From the NCBI RefSeq assembly GCF_000718775.1, contig NZ_JOCB01000086.1:1-64000 (forward strand): 64,000 nt of DNA, in the 5' to 3' direction. The notes under the pieces are model-generated. The model saw only the letters and a program-made list of their open reading frames with translations, ran no database searches and was not told the origin of the DNA. Positions 1-9,476 of the stretch are shown one piece after another. Position numbers and translations under genes: made by a program. Positions within the stretch are counted from its first letter, which is position 1; each line of letters starts with the position of its first letter. This stretch comes from Streptomyces sp. NRRL S-31. GTDB lineage: Bacteria; Actinomycetota; Actinomycetes; Streptomycetales; Streptomycetaceae.

Positions 1-2
1 CT

Positions 3-3000
3 GCGGGCCGAGCGGCCGCCGGACCCGCCCCCGCCGCCGCACCGCCCGGGACCGCCCTGCCCGCCACGACCGGTCCGGACCTGCGGACGGCGCTGGTGCG
101 CGCGGCCGCCGAGGTGCTCGGCATGCCCGAGTCGGCGGTCGACGTCGGCGAGCCCCTCCAGCACCTGGGCATCGACTCCCTGATGGCCCTCCAGTTGCGC
201 GACGGCCTCGCCGCCCGGTGCGGGGTCTCGGTGCCCCTGGCCTCCCTCCTGGACGGCCACAGCCTGGCCGCTCTGGCGGACGAGGTCGCCGCAGCCACGG
301 CCCCGTCGCCGCGCAGCGCGGCAGCGCCGACCGCGGGGATGCCGGCGGACCGGGCGGCGGCGCCGGGCGAAGCGACGCCGGCGGCCCCGCCCCCGGCACC
401 GCTCCCGCCCGAGCCCCGGACAGCGCCCGGACCCACCGCGCCCGTTCCCGCCGCGCCCGTCCGGTCCGCGCCCGTTCCCGCCGCGCCCGTTTCTGCCGCG
501 CCCGCCCCGTCCGCGCCTGTTCCCGCAGCATCCGTCCGGTCCGCGCCTGTTCCCGCCGCGCCCGAGGCGTCCGCGCCCGAGGCGTCCGCGCCCGAGGCGT
601 CCGCACACGACCCGTTCCCGCTCACCGATCTCCAGGAGGCGTACCGGCTCGGCAGGACCGACGCGTTCGAACTGGGCGGCACGTCGACCCACCTGTACAC
701 CGAGGTCGACGTCACCGACCTCGACCTGCCCCGCTTCGAGCGGGCGCTGCACACCCTGGTCGAGAGGCACGGCATGCTGCGCGCCGTCATGCTGCCGGAG
801 GGCGGGCAGCGTGTCCTGCCCGAGGTCCCCCACTACCGCATCGCGGTCACCGATCTGCGGGACTGCACCGCGGCCGAACGCGAACGGGCGCTTCGCGAGT
901 CGCACGAGACCTTGCGGGAGCAGGTGCTCGACTGCGCCCGGTGGCCGCTGTTCGACGTCCGCGCGACACTCGTGGACGAGCACCGCACCCGGCTGCACCT
1001 GGGCTTCGACGGGCTGGTGGTCGACGCGCGCAGCACCTCCCTGCTCTTCGAGGAGTGGGCCACGCTCTACCAGGAGCCCGGCCGTCCGCTGCCGCCCCTG
1101 AGCCTCACCTACCGCGACTACGTCCTCGCCACGGCAGCGACCGGAACCGGCCCGGTCCACGAGGAAGCGCGGCGGTACTGGCAGGAACGTCTGCCCACGC
1201 TGCCGCCCGCACCCGAACTGCCCCTGGTGCGACCGGCCGGGCCGCGAGCGGGCGCGGTGTTCACCCACCGGACCGCGCGCGTGTCCGCCGAACAGTGGGC
1301 GGCCTTCCGGCGAAACGCCGCGGCCGCCTCCGTCACGCCGTCGGCGGCGCTGTGCACCGCCTACGCCCAGATACTCGCGGAGTGGAGCGCTACCGAGCGC
1401 TTCACCCTCACGCTGCTGTTCCTCAACCGGAGCCCCGTCCATCCCGATGTGCGCGACATCGTCGGCAACTGCAGCAGCACGGTGCTGCTGGAGACCGACA
1501 ACCGCGCGGCCGACCCGTTCGCGGTGCGAGCACGACGCCTCCAGGGGCAGCTCGCGCGCGATCTGGAGCACAGCCAGGTCAGCGGTGTCGAGGTGCTGCG
1601 CCGGCTCAACGCCTCCCGGGGGGCCTCGGGCCGCGCCACGCTGCCCTTCGTGTTCGCGAGCGCGCTGGGCGCCCCGGGCGCCGGAGCGGGCCCCGGGCTC
1701 TTCGACCACACGGCACCGCTCGCCCGGTGGGGCTCCGGCGGACGGCAGGTGCACGCCTCCGTCCGCACCCCGCAGGTGCTCCTCGACCACCAGGTGGTGG
1801 AGGAGGCCGACGGGGTGCGGATCAACTGGGACGTGGTCGAGGCCCGCTTCCCGGCCGGTCTGGTGGACGCCATGTTCGCCGCCTACCAGGAACTCCTCGC
1901 GCGACTGTGCCGGGAAGCGGACACCTGGAACCGGCCGGCCGGCACCCACGTCCCGGCCGCCGACCTGGCGGTCCGCGAGCGGGCCAACGCGACCGCGGGC
2001 CCGGCTCCGGAAGGGCTGCTGCACGACGCGTTCACACAGTGCGCGGCCGCACAGCCGGAGCGGCTCGCGGTGGTCGCCCCCGACCGCAGCCTCACCTACG
2101 GCGAACTGGACCGCCGTACCGACGCCCTCGCCGCCGAGCTGGCGGCGCGTGGCGCGGGTCCGGGCCGGCTGGTGGGCATCTGCGTCGGCAAGGGCTGGGA
2201 GCAGATCGTCGCCGTCCTCGCCGTCCTCAAGTCCGGCGCGGCCTACGTGCCGCTGGACCCCGCCGCACCCCCGGAGCGGCTCCGGACGCTGGTGGAACTC
2301 ACCGGGACGGCCATCGTCCTGACCGGCCCCGGCACACCCGGCGACGCGCTGTGGACCCGGGAGGCCGACCGCGTGGAGGTCGGCCGAACCTACCCGGCGT
2401 CCGGCGTCACCCCCGTGCGGGCGGCGGCCGACGACCTGGCCTACGTCATCTTCACCTCGGGATCGACCGGCACGCCCAAGGGCGTCATGGTGGAGCACCG
2501 TGCCGCCGTCAACACCGTCCACGACATCGGTGAACGCTTCGGGGTGACGGCGCGGGACCGCGTCCTGGCACTGTCCGCGCTCCACTTCGACCTGTCGGTC
2601 TACGACGTCTTCGGCATCCTCGGCAGGGGCGGCACCGTGGTCGTCCCGGAGGCCGACGCGGCGCGCGATCCCGGCCACTGGCTCGAACTGGTGCGAGAGC
2701 ACCGGATAACGGTCTGGAACAGCGTGCCGGCGCTCATGGACCTGTTCATCGAACACCTGCGGACGCAGGAGCCCACGGTGCTGTCCTCGGTGCGACTGGT
2801 GATGCTGAGCGGCGACTGGATCGCGCTCACCCTGCCCGAACGGATCGGCGAGGTGTTCCCCGAGGCCGAGCTGTGGAGCCTGGGAGGAGCGACGGAGGCG
2901 GCCATCTGGTCGATCGCGCACCACATCGACCGCGTCGATCCACGATGGGCGAGCATCCCGTACGGACGGCCCCTGCGCAACCAGCACTTCCACGTGCTCG

Positions 3001-4604
3001 ACGACGCGCTGCGGCCCCGGCCGTCGTGGGTGCCGGGGGCCCTGCACATCGCCGGGCGCGGGCTCGCCCGCGGTTACCTCGGAAGCGAGGAGCTGACCCG
3101 GGCCGCGTTCGTCACCCACCCCCTCACCGGCGTACGTCTGTACCGCACCGGCGACGTGGGACGGTACCTGCCCGACGGCACCATCGAACTCCTGGGGCGG
3201 GAGGACCACCAGGTCAAGATCGCCGGCTACCGCATCGAACCGGGCGAGGTGGAGTCCGCGCTGACCCGGCTGCCCGGCGTCCGGCAGGCCGTGGCCGCCG
3301 CCGCGGACGGCCCCGGGGGCACGCGGCGGCTGGTCGCGTACACCGTCCTGGACGACGACGCGGACGTGGACCCGACCCCCGGGGCGATGCGGCAGCATCT
3401 GCGCGCGATCCTTCCCGAGGCCCTGGTGCCCCGGGAACTGATCGTCGTCGACCGGATGCCGCTGACGCCCAACGGCAAGATCGACCGGCCGGCGCTGGCG
3501 GCCGCCCACCGCGCATCGGCCGGCCGGACACCCCCGGCCGAACCGTCGAACGCGTTCGAGCGCGCCCTGCTGGAGCTGTGGGCCTCTCAGTTCGCGCCGC
3601 GGCCGGTGGGAGTCCGGGACGACTTCTTCGACCTCGGCGGCGACTCACTGCTGGCCGTACGGCTGATGGGGCAGGTGCGCGCACGCTTCGGCGTGTCCCT
3701 GCCGGTCTCCCAGTTCTTCCGCACGCCGACCATCGCCGGGCTGGCCGAGGCCCTGTCCACCGCGGGGGCGGACGACGTCCGAACGGCCCTGGTACCCATC
3801 CGCGCGGACGGCGACCGCCCACCGCTCTTCCTGGTCCACCCGGTCGGCGGTGATGTGCTGGGCTACGCGCCGCTCGCCGAACTCCTCGGCCCCGAGCAGC
3901 CCTGTTACGCCCTCCAGACCCCGCAGGACGGCACGCCCTGCGACACCGTCCCGCAGCTTGCCGCCCACTACGCGGAGGTCGTGCGGAAGACGGCGGGAGA
4001 GGGCCCCTGCCGGCTCGCCGGTTGGTCGATGGGCGCCGTGGTGGCGGTGGAAGTGGCCCGGCGGCTGGCCGAAGAGGGCTGCCGAGCGGACCTGGTGACG
4101 CTCATCGACCCACCGCTTCCCGGCACGGGCGGGGACGCGCCCGACGAGGCCGCCCTGCTCGCCTGGCTCGGCAGGGACCTGGCCGGGCTCGCCGGGGAGC
4201 GCTGGCAGCCCGACGCGGCGGAGTTCCGCCGCGCCGAGGGCCCCGCGCGGCTGGCGCTCTTCCACCGGCGCGCGGTGGAGGCGGGCGCCCTGCCCGCGGA
4301 CACCGACCTCCACGACCTGGAAGGGATCGTGGCCCGGTTCGGCCGGAACGCCCGTGCCCTGGCGGCCCACGACCCCTCCCCGGCCGACCTGCCCGCCCTG
4401 CTGGTCCTCGCCGACGACGGCAGCTCCGCGCACGGCGAAGCGGCCCGCCGGTGGTCCGCGGAACTGCTGCCCGGCTGCCGTCGGGTGAGCGTGCCCGGCG
4501 ACCACTACAGCATCATGCGCCGGCCCGCGGTGGAGCGGCTGGCCGCGCTTCTGCGGGACGCCCTGGCGGCCGGTCCGGCCGACGACCGCGGCCGCACCGC
4601 CTGA
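3..4604 (+). CDS. Hybrid PKS/NRPS terminal module: ACP-Cy-A(Cys)-PCP-TE (5' partial)
   Basis: The frame is open from the window edge, so this is the 3' end of a megasynthase. Domains in order: a PKS-type acyl carrier protein with GIDSLMALQL (about nt 96-290); a Pro/Ala/Val-rich linker with short repeats (about 290-610); a condensation domain of the heterocyclisation class, shown by DGLVVDARS (the DxxxxDxxS motif that replaces HHxxxDG, nt about 1009-1035); an adenylation domain with FTSGSTGTPKG; a PCP with GGDSLLAVRL; and a C-terminal thioesterase with GWSMG. Read by eye against the GrsA positions, the A-domain pocket is D-L-Y-N-M-S-L-I-W, one change from the published cysteine code. The module should therefore take a polyketide chain from the ACP, add cysteine, cyclise it to a thiazoline and release the product. 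No oxidase domain is visible. Stop at 4602-4604; the crotonyl-CoA reductase gene follows 19 nt later, suggesting one operon. Confidence 0.93.
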   Translation, partial: AGRAAAGPAPAAAPPGTALPATTGPDLRTALVRAAAEVLGMPESAVDVGEPLQHLGIDSLMALQLRDGLAARCGVSVPLASLLDGHSLAALADEVAAATAPSPRSAAAPTAGMPADRAAAPGEATPAAPPPAPLPPEPRTAPGPTAPVPAAPVRSAPVPAAPVSAAPAPSAPVPAASVRSAPVPAAPEASAPEASAPEASAHDPFPLTDLQEAYRLGRTDAFELGGTSTHLYTEVDVTDLDLPRFERALHTLVERHGMLRAVMLPEGGQRVLPEVPHYRIAVTDLRDCTAAERERALRESHETLREQVLDCARWPLFDVRATLVDEHRTRLHLGFDGLVVDARSTSLLFEEWATLYQEPGRPLPPLSLTYRDYVLATAATGTGPVHEEARRYWQERLPTLPPAPELPLVRPAGPRAGAVFTHRTARVSAEQWAAFRRNAAAASVTPSAALCTAYAQILAEWSATERFTLTLLFLNRSPVHPDVRDIVGNCSSTVLLETDNRAADPFAVRARRLQGQLARDLEHSQVSGVEVLRRLNASRGASGRATLPFVFASALGAPGAGAGPGLFDHTAPLARWGSGGRQVHASVRTPQVLLDHQVVEEADGVRINWDVVEARFPAGLVDAMFAAYQELLARLCREADTWNRPAGTHVPAADLAVRERANATAGPAPEGLLHDAFTQCAAAQPERLAVVAPDRSLTYGELDRRTDALAAELAARGAGPGRLVGICVGKGWEQIVAVLAVLKSGAAYVPLDPAAPPERLRTLVELTGTAIVLTGPGTPGDALWTREADRVEVGRTYPASGVTPVRAAADDLAYVIFTSGSTGTPKGVMVEHRAAVNTVHDIGERFGVTARDRVLALSALHFDLSVYDVFGILGRGGTVVVPEADAARDPGHWLELVREHRITVWNSVPALMDLFIEHLRTQEPTVLSSVRLVMLSGDWIALTLPERIGEVFPEAELWSLGGATEAAIWSIAHHIDRVDPRWASIPYGRPLRNQHFHVLDDALRPRPSWVPGALHIAGRGLARGYLGSEELTRAAFVTHPLTGVRLYRTGDVGRYLPDGTIELLGREDHQVKIAGYRIEPGEVESALTRLPGVRQAVAAAADGPGGTRRLVAYTVLDDDADVDPTPGAMRQHLRAILPEALVPRELIVVDRMPLTPNGKIDRPALAAAHRASAGRTPPAEPSNAFERALLELWASQFAPRPVGVRDDFFDLGGDSLLAVRLMGQVRARFGVSLPVSQFFRTPTIAGLAEALSTAGADDVRTALVPIRADGDRPPLFLVHPVGGDVLGYAPLAELLGPEQPCYALQTPQDGTPCDTVPQLAAHYAEVVRKTAGEGPCRLAGWSMGAVVAVEVARRLAEEGCRADLVTLIDPPLPGTGGDAPDEAALLAWLGRDLAGLAGERWQPDAAEFRRAEGPARLALFHRRAVEAGALPADTDLHDLEGIVARFGRNARALAAHDPSPADLPALLVLADDGSSAHGEAARRWSAELLPGCRRVSVPGDHYSIMRRPAVERLAALLRDALAAGPADDRGRTA

Positions 4605-4623
4605 CCCGAAGGAGAGATGACTC

Positions 4624-5994
4624 ATGGACGCACTGATGCGGGCCGTCCTGGCCGACGCACCCCCCGAGGTTCTCGCGCGGACCCCGCTGCCGCCCGTCTA
4701 CCGGGCCGCCCACCTGCGTGCCGAGGACGTCGGCATGTTCGCCGGCCGAAGCGACAAGGACGTACGCGAATCCCTGCGCGTCGGGGACGTGCCGATGCCG
4801 GACCTCGCACCGGACGAGGTGCTGGTGGCCATGATGGCGAGCTCCATCAACTACAACACGGTGTGGTCCGCCACCTTCGAGCCGATGCCGACCTTCACCT
4901 TCCTGCGGCGCCTCGGCAGGCAGGGCGGCTTCGCGGCACGACACGACCAGCCGTACCACGTGATCGGCTCCGACGGCTCGGGCATCGTCGTCCGCGTCGG
5001 GGCGGCGGTCCGACGGTGGAAGATCGGCGACCGGGTGGTGCTGAGCGGCGCCTACGTGGACGACCAGGACCCCGCCACACACAGCGACAGCATGCTCAGC
5101 GGCACCCAGCTCGCCTGGGGGTTCGAGACCAACTTCGGCGGGCTCGCCCACTACGGCGTCCTGCGGGCCAGCCAGTTGCTTCCCAAACCGGCCCACCTCA
5201 CCTGGGAGGAAGCCGCCTCGATCACGCTGTGCGCCGGCACGTCCTACCGGATGCTGGTCGGGGAGCACGGCGCACGCATCAAGCAGGGGGACGTCGTTCT
5301 GGTCTGGGGCGCGACCGGCGGCCTCGGCCTCTACGCCATGCAACTCGTCAAGAACGGCGGGGGCGTCCCCGTCGGGGTCGTGGGCTCCGAGCACAAGGCC
5401 GGGATCCTGCGGCAGCTCGGCTTCGACTTCGTCATCAACCGGCAGGAGATCGGCCTCGACGGATCGGGCGGGGAATCGATCGCCGAGGCGGGCAAGCGGC
5501 TCGGCCGCCGCATCCGCCAGGAGGTGGGGGAGGACCCGCACGTGGTCTTCGACCCCATCGGCCGCTCGACCTTCGGGCTGTCCGTCTTCGTGGCCCGGCG
5601 CGGAGGAGCCGTCGTCACCTGCGGCTCCAGCACGGGGTACCTGCACGAGTTCGACAACCGCTACCTCTGGATGCACCTCAAGCGCATCATCGGCAGTCAT
5701 GTGGCCAACCTCCAGGAGAAGGCCGAGTGCATCCGCCTGTTCGACCTCGGGCACCTGATGCCGATGGTGTCCTCCGTCCATCCGCTGGACGAGGTCGCGG
5801 AAGCTGCCAGGACGGTGCAGCTGAACGAGCACGTCGGCAAGGCCGCCGTCCTGTGCATGGCCCCACGCCCGGGACTCGGCGTCACCGATCCCGGCCGCCG
5901 CGCCGGCATCGGCGAGGACCGCCTCGACCCCTTCGGGACGATCCCGAGGAACGTGGACCCGGCGCCCGTGCTCACCAGTACGGCGAGCGTGTGA
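4624..5994 (+). CDS. ccr: Crotonyl-CoA carboxylase/reductase
   Basis: 456 aa, the usual length for the family. Medium-chain dehydrogenase/reductase fold with the nucleotide-binding stretch VWGATGGLGLYA (about residues 228-238). Residues that hold CO2 in characterised carboxylating enoyl reductases appear present: Asn in SINYNTVW (about 76-78), Phe-Glu in AWGFETNFGG (167-168) and His in RIIGSH (about 359), so it should be a true reductive carboxylase, not a plain reductase. It converts crotonyl-CoA (or a longer 2-enoyl-CoA) with CO2 and NADPH to ethylmalonyl- (or alkylmalonyl-) CoA. ATG at 4624 sits 9 nt after GAAGGAG; the ATG at 4617 is out of frame. Being 19 nt behind the PKS/NRPS gene it most likely supplies an unusual extender unit to that assembly line. 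Confidence 0.93.
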   Translation: MDALMRAVLADAPPEVLARTPLPPVYRAAHLRAEDVGMFAGRSDKDVRESLRVGDVPMPDLAPDEVLVAMMASSINYNTVWSATFEPMPTFTFLRRLGRQGGFAARHDQPYHVIGSDGSGIVVRVGAAVRRWKIGDRVVLSGAYVDDQDPATHSDSMLSGTQLAWGFETNFGGLAHYGVLRASQLLPKPAHLTWEEAASITLCAGTSYRMLVGEHGARIKQGDVVLVWGATGGLGLYAMQLVKNGGGVPVGVVGSEHKAGILRQLGFDFVINRQEIGLDGSGGESIAEAGKRLGRRIRQEVGEDPHVVFDPIGRSTFGLSVFVARRGGAVVTCGSSTGYLHEFDNRYLWMHLKRIIGSHVANLQEKAECIRLFDLGHLMPMVSSVHPLDEVAEAARTVQLNEHVGKAAVLCMAPRPGLGVTDPGRRAGIGEDRLDPFGTIPRNVDPAPVLTSTASV

Positions 5995-6384
5995 CGCCCG
6001 CCGCCGTCCGCGCGATGGGGAGGAACCGGCCGAGCGGATCACCTACCACGGGCTCCGGGAGTACGGCGCTCACCCGCGCCCACCACCAGACCGCGCACAC
6101 GTGCCCCGGCCGGTACACACACCGGGAAGGACGATCACCCGTTCCACCACCGCACCGGATCAGCACGAGCGCGCGCACCCGACGGCTGCCCCACCGCCGC
6201 CGGACTCACCCGCACAGACCCGACTCCGCTTGGAAACCTCAGTAGTTGATGCACACACGGATCGACATACGTTTGCCGGAAGTCGGCTACGCTCAACACC
6301 GCAATCGGCCTGTACCGGGTCCCACAAGCGGGACGATCGGTTCTGGGCGTCGTATCTCGACGTGCGAAAGAAATGGGAGATCAC
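5995..6384. other. Intergenic, no gene seen
   Basis: About 390 bp between the CCR gene and a secreted protein gene. No frame shows protein-like sequence. The last 100 bp, where G+C drops (around 6240-6370), is the likely promoter region for the downstream gene. Confidence 0.5.
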
Positions 6385-6870
6385 ATGGTGTTGCGGAGCA
6401 GTGCACGACGAACGGTGCTGGGCGCGGCCGGAGCGGGGCTCGCCCTGGCCGCGGTGGTTGCCACTTCCGGAAGTGCCTCGGCGACTATCGGTACGGGTCA
6501 CATCGAACTGTGCTCGAACGGGAACTACGCCTCCTACCTCAAGTGGTACGACGAGGACTACCAGCCGCAGGGCCGTAGCGCCACGGTGGCCAGGGGCACC
6601 TGCCAGACCTTCGCGGTCCCGGCGCACAACATCCTGGCGGAGCTTTACGGTATCTGGAACACTCACCCGGACCAGAGCTTCTTCGCCGGCGGCACCGACG
6701 TGTCGACGGACTCCCCCGCCACCCTGATCCGTGCCACGGGCACCACCACCAACCCGTCGTTCACGGTGCAGACGTGGGGCACCGACCCCACGCCGCCCGC
6801 GCCCATGCCGCGCGCAAGCAGCTGCGACCCCGTCAACTGCCAGCCGCCGGGGGACCCCATTCCCCGGTGA
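6385..6870 (+). CDS. Small secreted protein of unknown function
   Basis: 161 aa from ATG 6385, preferred over the ATG at 6373 because GGGAG (6375-6379) lies 5 nt upstream. The N-terminus has two arginines (SSARRTVLG), a hydrophobic stretch rich in Ala/Gly/Leu and an Ala-Ser-Ala type cleavage site (GSASATIG), so it is exported, perhaps by Tat because of the RR pair. The mature part is small, with four Cys residues (ELCSN, GTCQT, SSCDP, VNCQP) that could form two disulfides, and a Pro-rich C-terminal tail. I do not recognise the family. It stands alone; the hairpin about 110 bp downstream probably ends its transcript. Confidence 0.75.
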   Translation: MVLRSSARRTVLGAAGAGLALAAVVATSGSASATIGTGHIELCSNGNYASYLKWYDEDYQPQGRSATVARGTCQTFAVPAHNILAELYGIWNTHPDQSFFAGGTDVSTDSPATLIRATGTTTNPSFTVQTWGTDPTPPAPMPRASSCDPVNCQPPGDPIPR

Positions 6871-6978
6871 TCTGACGGAGGAATCCGTCAGCGGCCACAA
6901 GCCGACACCAGCGGGCACCGGGAGGCATACCTCTCCCCCGCACAATCAGCCCGGGTACACGTCTCACAGACGTCCGGT

Positions 6979-7023
6979 ATGACATTGGTGCACGTCAGTT
7001 GTGGTGACGTGCACCAATGTCAT
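6979..7023. terminator. Perfect 19-bp inverted repeat, likely bidirectional terminator
   Basis: ATGACATTGGTGCACGTCA (6979-6997), a 7-nt loop, then its exact reverse complement (7005-7023). It lies between the plus-strand secreted protein gene and the minus-strand ABC permease gene. No T-run follows, which is usual for Streptomyces terminators. A dimeric-regulator operator is possible but less likely between convergent genes. Confidence 0.6.
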
Positions 7024-7037
7024 GCCTTACGAGAGAC

Positions 7038-7262
7038 TCAGTTGTTCTGCGTCACGCGGTAAGTGACCACCAGCAGGGAGAACTTTCCCCTGTGCAGGCT
7101 GAGGAGGACGTAGCACGTGTCTCCCGTTGCGCGGGAAGGCGACAGACGACGCCACCGCTGCCATGAGGTCCCTCCACCTGGCCCCAACGTCCTCGACCGC
7201 TGATCCCGCCGGGTTCGCGGGGCGCGACGCCGAAGCTTGTCCTTCGTGCGGTCAGCAGGCAC
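7038..7262 (-). pseudogene. Possible C-terminal gene remnant
   Basis: The last 30 codons before the stop at 7038 (ending SLLVVTYRVTQNN) look like real protein with beta-strand character, but everything upstream in the frame is Arg-rich, non-protein-like sequence. Read as the 3' end of a lost gene; the family is unknown and the call is weak. Confidence 0.2.
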
Positions 7263-7319
7263 CTCGGCGCGTGTGGCCGGAACGGTGCGCGCCCGGCATT
7301 GTCCGCCGAGGGTAGCACC

Positions 7320-8627
7320 TCATTCCGCGGCGAGCGTGCGTACGACGTTCCTGCGTAGGGCCAAGTGCGCCGACAGCACTACAGCGCACAGGATCAGGAC
7401 GAGCCCCGCCATCGCGACCACGGCGACCGCGCCGAGCCCGAACGAAGGCGGTACGTGCAGTGCCCAGGCACCGGCGAGGCCGGTGGCGATCACGGTCGGA
7501 ACGGCGAGGATGGTGGCCGTGACCGCGTACATCACCGCTTCGGCGACGGCGGCAGCCACCACCGTAGTGGGCGTTCCACCGCCCACGAGGAGAAGAGCAA
7601 CCTCGTGATTGCGCTGTCGGCCCGCCATGAACAGGGTGACTGTCGCCCCCGTCAGGGACAGCGCGACCGGCCCTCCCAGAAGCAGCACGACCCCCCCGGC
7701 CGAAAGGGTGTCTCCGCTCGACGCCGTGGACTGCGAGGCGTAGAGACCTCCAGCCAGGGACATGGCCAGGACGAGGGGATTGATGACCGCCGCGCTCTGG
7801 GTGGCGCGGTGCACAGTGGCTTGACGGGCCACGTGCCACCAGCTGGACAGCGACGCGGGGACGACTGCGGTCCAGGCACGCAGCAGTGGTGCCATGAACA
7901 CCGGGCTGAGGGCGGACAGGACTGCCGCGCTCAACGGCCCGATGAGCATGAGCGGCGTCGCCGCCTCGTCGGGATCCTTACCGGGCAGGCCGATGATGAC
8001 GCTGAACAGGACGAGGACGAGTGCGGAGCTGGTGATCCAGCGCGCCGCGCTCATTCCCCGGCTGGGCAACTCAGGATCGCGCAAGGCCTGAACGGCGGGT
8101 GTCCGGCCGGCGCGGCGGGCACCGCGCGTACCCCCGACGAGTACCGTGAGCAGGACGTAGGCAATGACCGCCATGGCCGCGGCCGGGCTGTAGACGGGCG
8201 TCAGGTCGCGCAGCTGGGGAACGTCGGCGAAGCAGAACGCGAACATCGGCCTCAACAGGGGTATTGCGATCACGGACCCGGCGGCAGCGCCGAGGAGAGC
8301 CATGAGAGCGATCTGTACCTGTACCACCGTACGGACTTGATCCGGCCCGAGGCCGACCAACTGCCACAAGGCGTAGGAGCGCTGGTGCAGAGCAACGGCC
8401 AGATTGGTGACCGAGCCGAGGACGACCACCGTCGACACCGCTGCGAAGAGGATCACCGTGCCGCTGATCCCGTACAGGGCCAGACCCGCGGTGCCACCCA
8501 CTGCCAGGGCGGTCTGGATGTCGCAGGCGACGACTGCGCCGACGACGGCGGCCACGGTGGCGACCAGTGCGGCCCCCACCCAGATCCGCAGGTTTTCGAT
8601 GAGATCGCCGAGGACCAGTCTCAACAC
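7320..8627 (-). CDS. ABC transporter permease, FtsX/MacB type
   Basis: 435 aa from GTG 8627, one base after the ATPase stop codon, so translation is almost certainly coupled. The frame is open further upstream but that part is a shadow of the ATPase gene. Hydrophobic profile of an FtsX-like permease: a first membrane helix near the N-terminus (WVGAALVATVAAVVGAVVA), a cluster of helices around residues 60-220, then a second repeat unit with helices near residues 240, 340-380 and at the C-terminus (LVLILCAVVLSAHLALRR). Such permeases pair with a MacB/LolD-like ATPase to move lipids, peptides or antibiotics out of the membrane. The substrate is unknown. Confidence 0.85.
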   Translation of the reverse strand: MLRLVLGDLIENLRIWVGAALVATVAAVVGAVVACDIQTALAVGGTAGLALYGISGTVILFAAVSTVVVLGSVTNLAVALHQRSYALWQLVGLGPDQVRTVVQVQIALMALLGAAAGSVIAIPLLRPMFAFCFADVPQLRDLTPVYSPAAAMAVIAYVLLTVLVGGTRGARRAGRTPAVQALRDPELPSRGMSAARWITSSALVLVLFSVIIGLPGKDPDEAATPLMLIGPLSAAVLSALSPVFMAPLLRAWTAVVPASLSSWWHVARQATVHRATQSAAVINPLVLAMSLAGGLYASQSTASSGDTLSAGGVVLLLGGPVALSLTGATVTLFMAGRQRNHEVALLLVGGGTPTTVVAAAVAEAVMYAVTATILAVPTVIATGLAGAWALHVPPSFGLGAVAVVAMAGLVLILCAVVLSAHLALRRNVVRTLAAE

Positions 8628-8628
8628 C

Positions 8629-9369
8629 TCAGGCCGCCCTGACTTCGCGGTGTGCGACGGCGTCGAAGACCTCGGTGGCGCTGGGGTGGTGCAACTCGCT
8701 CTGTACGGCGCCGTCCCTGAGAACCAGGACCCGGTCGGCGCGCGAGGCCGCCTGTAGGTCATGAGTCACCATCATCACCGAGCAGCCGTCGGTCGCGGTG
8801 TCCCTCAGTAGATTCAGGACCTGCGTTCCTGCCTCGGTGTCCAGCGCTCCGGTCGGTTCGTCGGCGAACACGACGTCGGGGCGCACGGCGAGGACCCGAG
8901 CAATGGCAACCCGCTGCTGTTGGCCGCCGGACAGCGTTGCGGGCTTCTGCCGGGCCTGCGTGTCCAGGCCGACCGCTGCCAGGGCCGCGTCGATCGTGCT
9001 CTGGTCGGCCTTGCGGCGGGCGAGACGAGCGGGAAGCGCCACGTTCTCCCATGCCGTGAGCGAGGGAATCAGGTTGTAGGACTGGAAAACGAAGCCGATG
9101 TGATCCCGTCGCAGCCGGGCCTGAGCTTTCCGGTCGAGGCGGGCCAGGTCCTGACCGAGCAGGCTGACCCTCCCCTCCGTGGGCAGCTCCAGTCCGGCCA
9201 TGCAATACAGCAGAGTGGACTTCCCGGAGCCGCTGGGACCGACGATGGCGACGAACTCGCCACGGGCGACGTCGATCGAGATGCCCTTCAGCACCGTGGC
9301 CGGAGTCTGATCGGGGCCCGCAGGCAGCACCTTGGTGAGGCCTCGTACTTCGAGGAGATTGTCGCTCAT
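8629..9369 (-). CDS. ABC transporter ATPase, MacB/LolD type
   Basis: 246 aa from ATG 9369 (MSDNLLEVRGL). All ATPase motifs are present: Walker A GPSGSGKST, Q-loop FQSYNL, signature LSGGQQQR, Walker B VVFADEP followed by the D-loop GALD, and the switch His in MVTHD. The FQSYNLIPSLTAWENV segment is characteristic of the MacB/LolD subfamily. It forms a two-gene exporter operon with the permease downstream. A small secreted protein gene diverges from it, so the two may share a promoter region (9370-9476). Function inferred: efflux of a peptide or lipophilic compound. Confidence 0.92.
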   Translation of the reverse strand: MSDNLLEVRGLTKVLPAGPDQTPATVLKGISIDVARGEFVAIVGPSGSGKSTLLYCMAGLELPTEGRVSLLGQDLARLDRKAQARLRRDHIGFVFQSYNLIPSLTAWENVALPARLARRKADQSTIDAALAAVGLDTQARQKPATLSGGQQQRVAIARVLAVRPDVVFADEPTGALDTEAGTQVLNLLRDTATDGCSVMMVTHDLQAASRADRVLVLRDGAVQSELHHPSATEVFDAVAHREVRAA

Positions 9370-9476
9370 GACTGTGATCCTGACAGGCGAAAGGTGTGAG
9401 TACGTCATTCCGCAGTGCCTCGTGTCTCCATCCGGCGACCGATCATCACGTATTTCGCCATGAAGGAGAACGGACG

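Noticed and set aside
420..605. Repeats of Pro-Val-Pro-Ala-Ala type in the NRPS, considered as a tandem repeat element
   Set aside because: In-frame Pro/Ala linker between ACP and Cy domain; normal for megasynthases.
4513..6042. 1.5-kb minus-strand open frame opposite the CCR gene
   Set aside because: Antisense shadow of a well-conserved gene; composition is His/Asp/Gly/Arg-rich and not protein-like.
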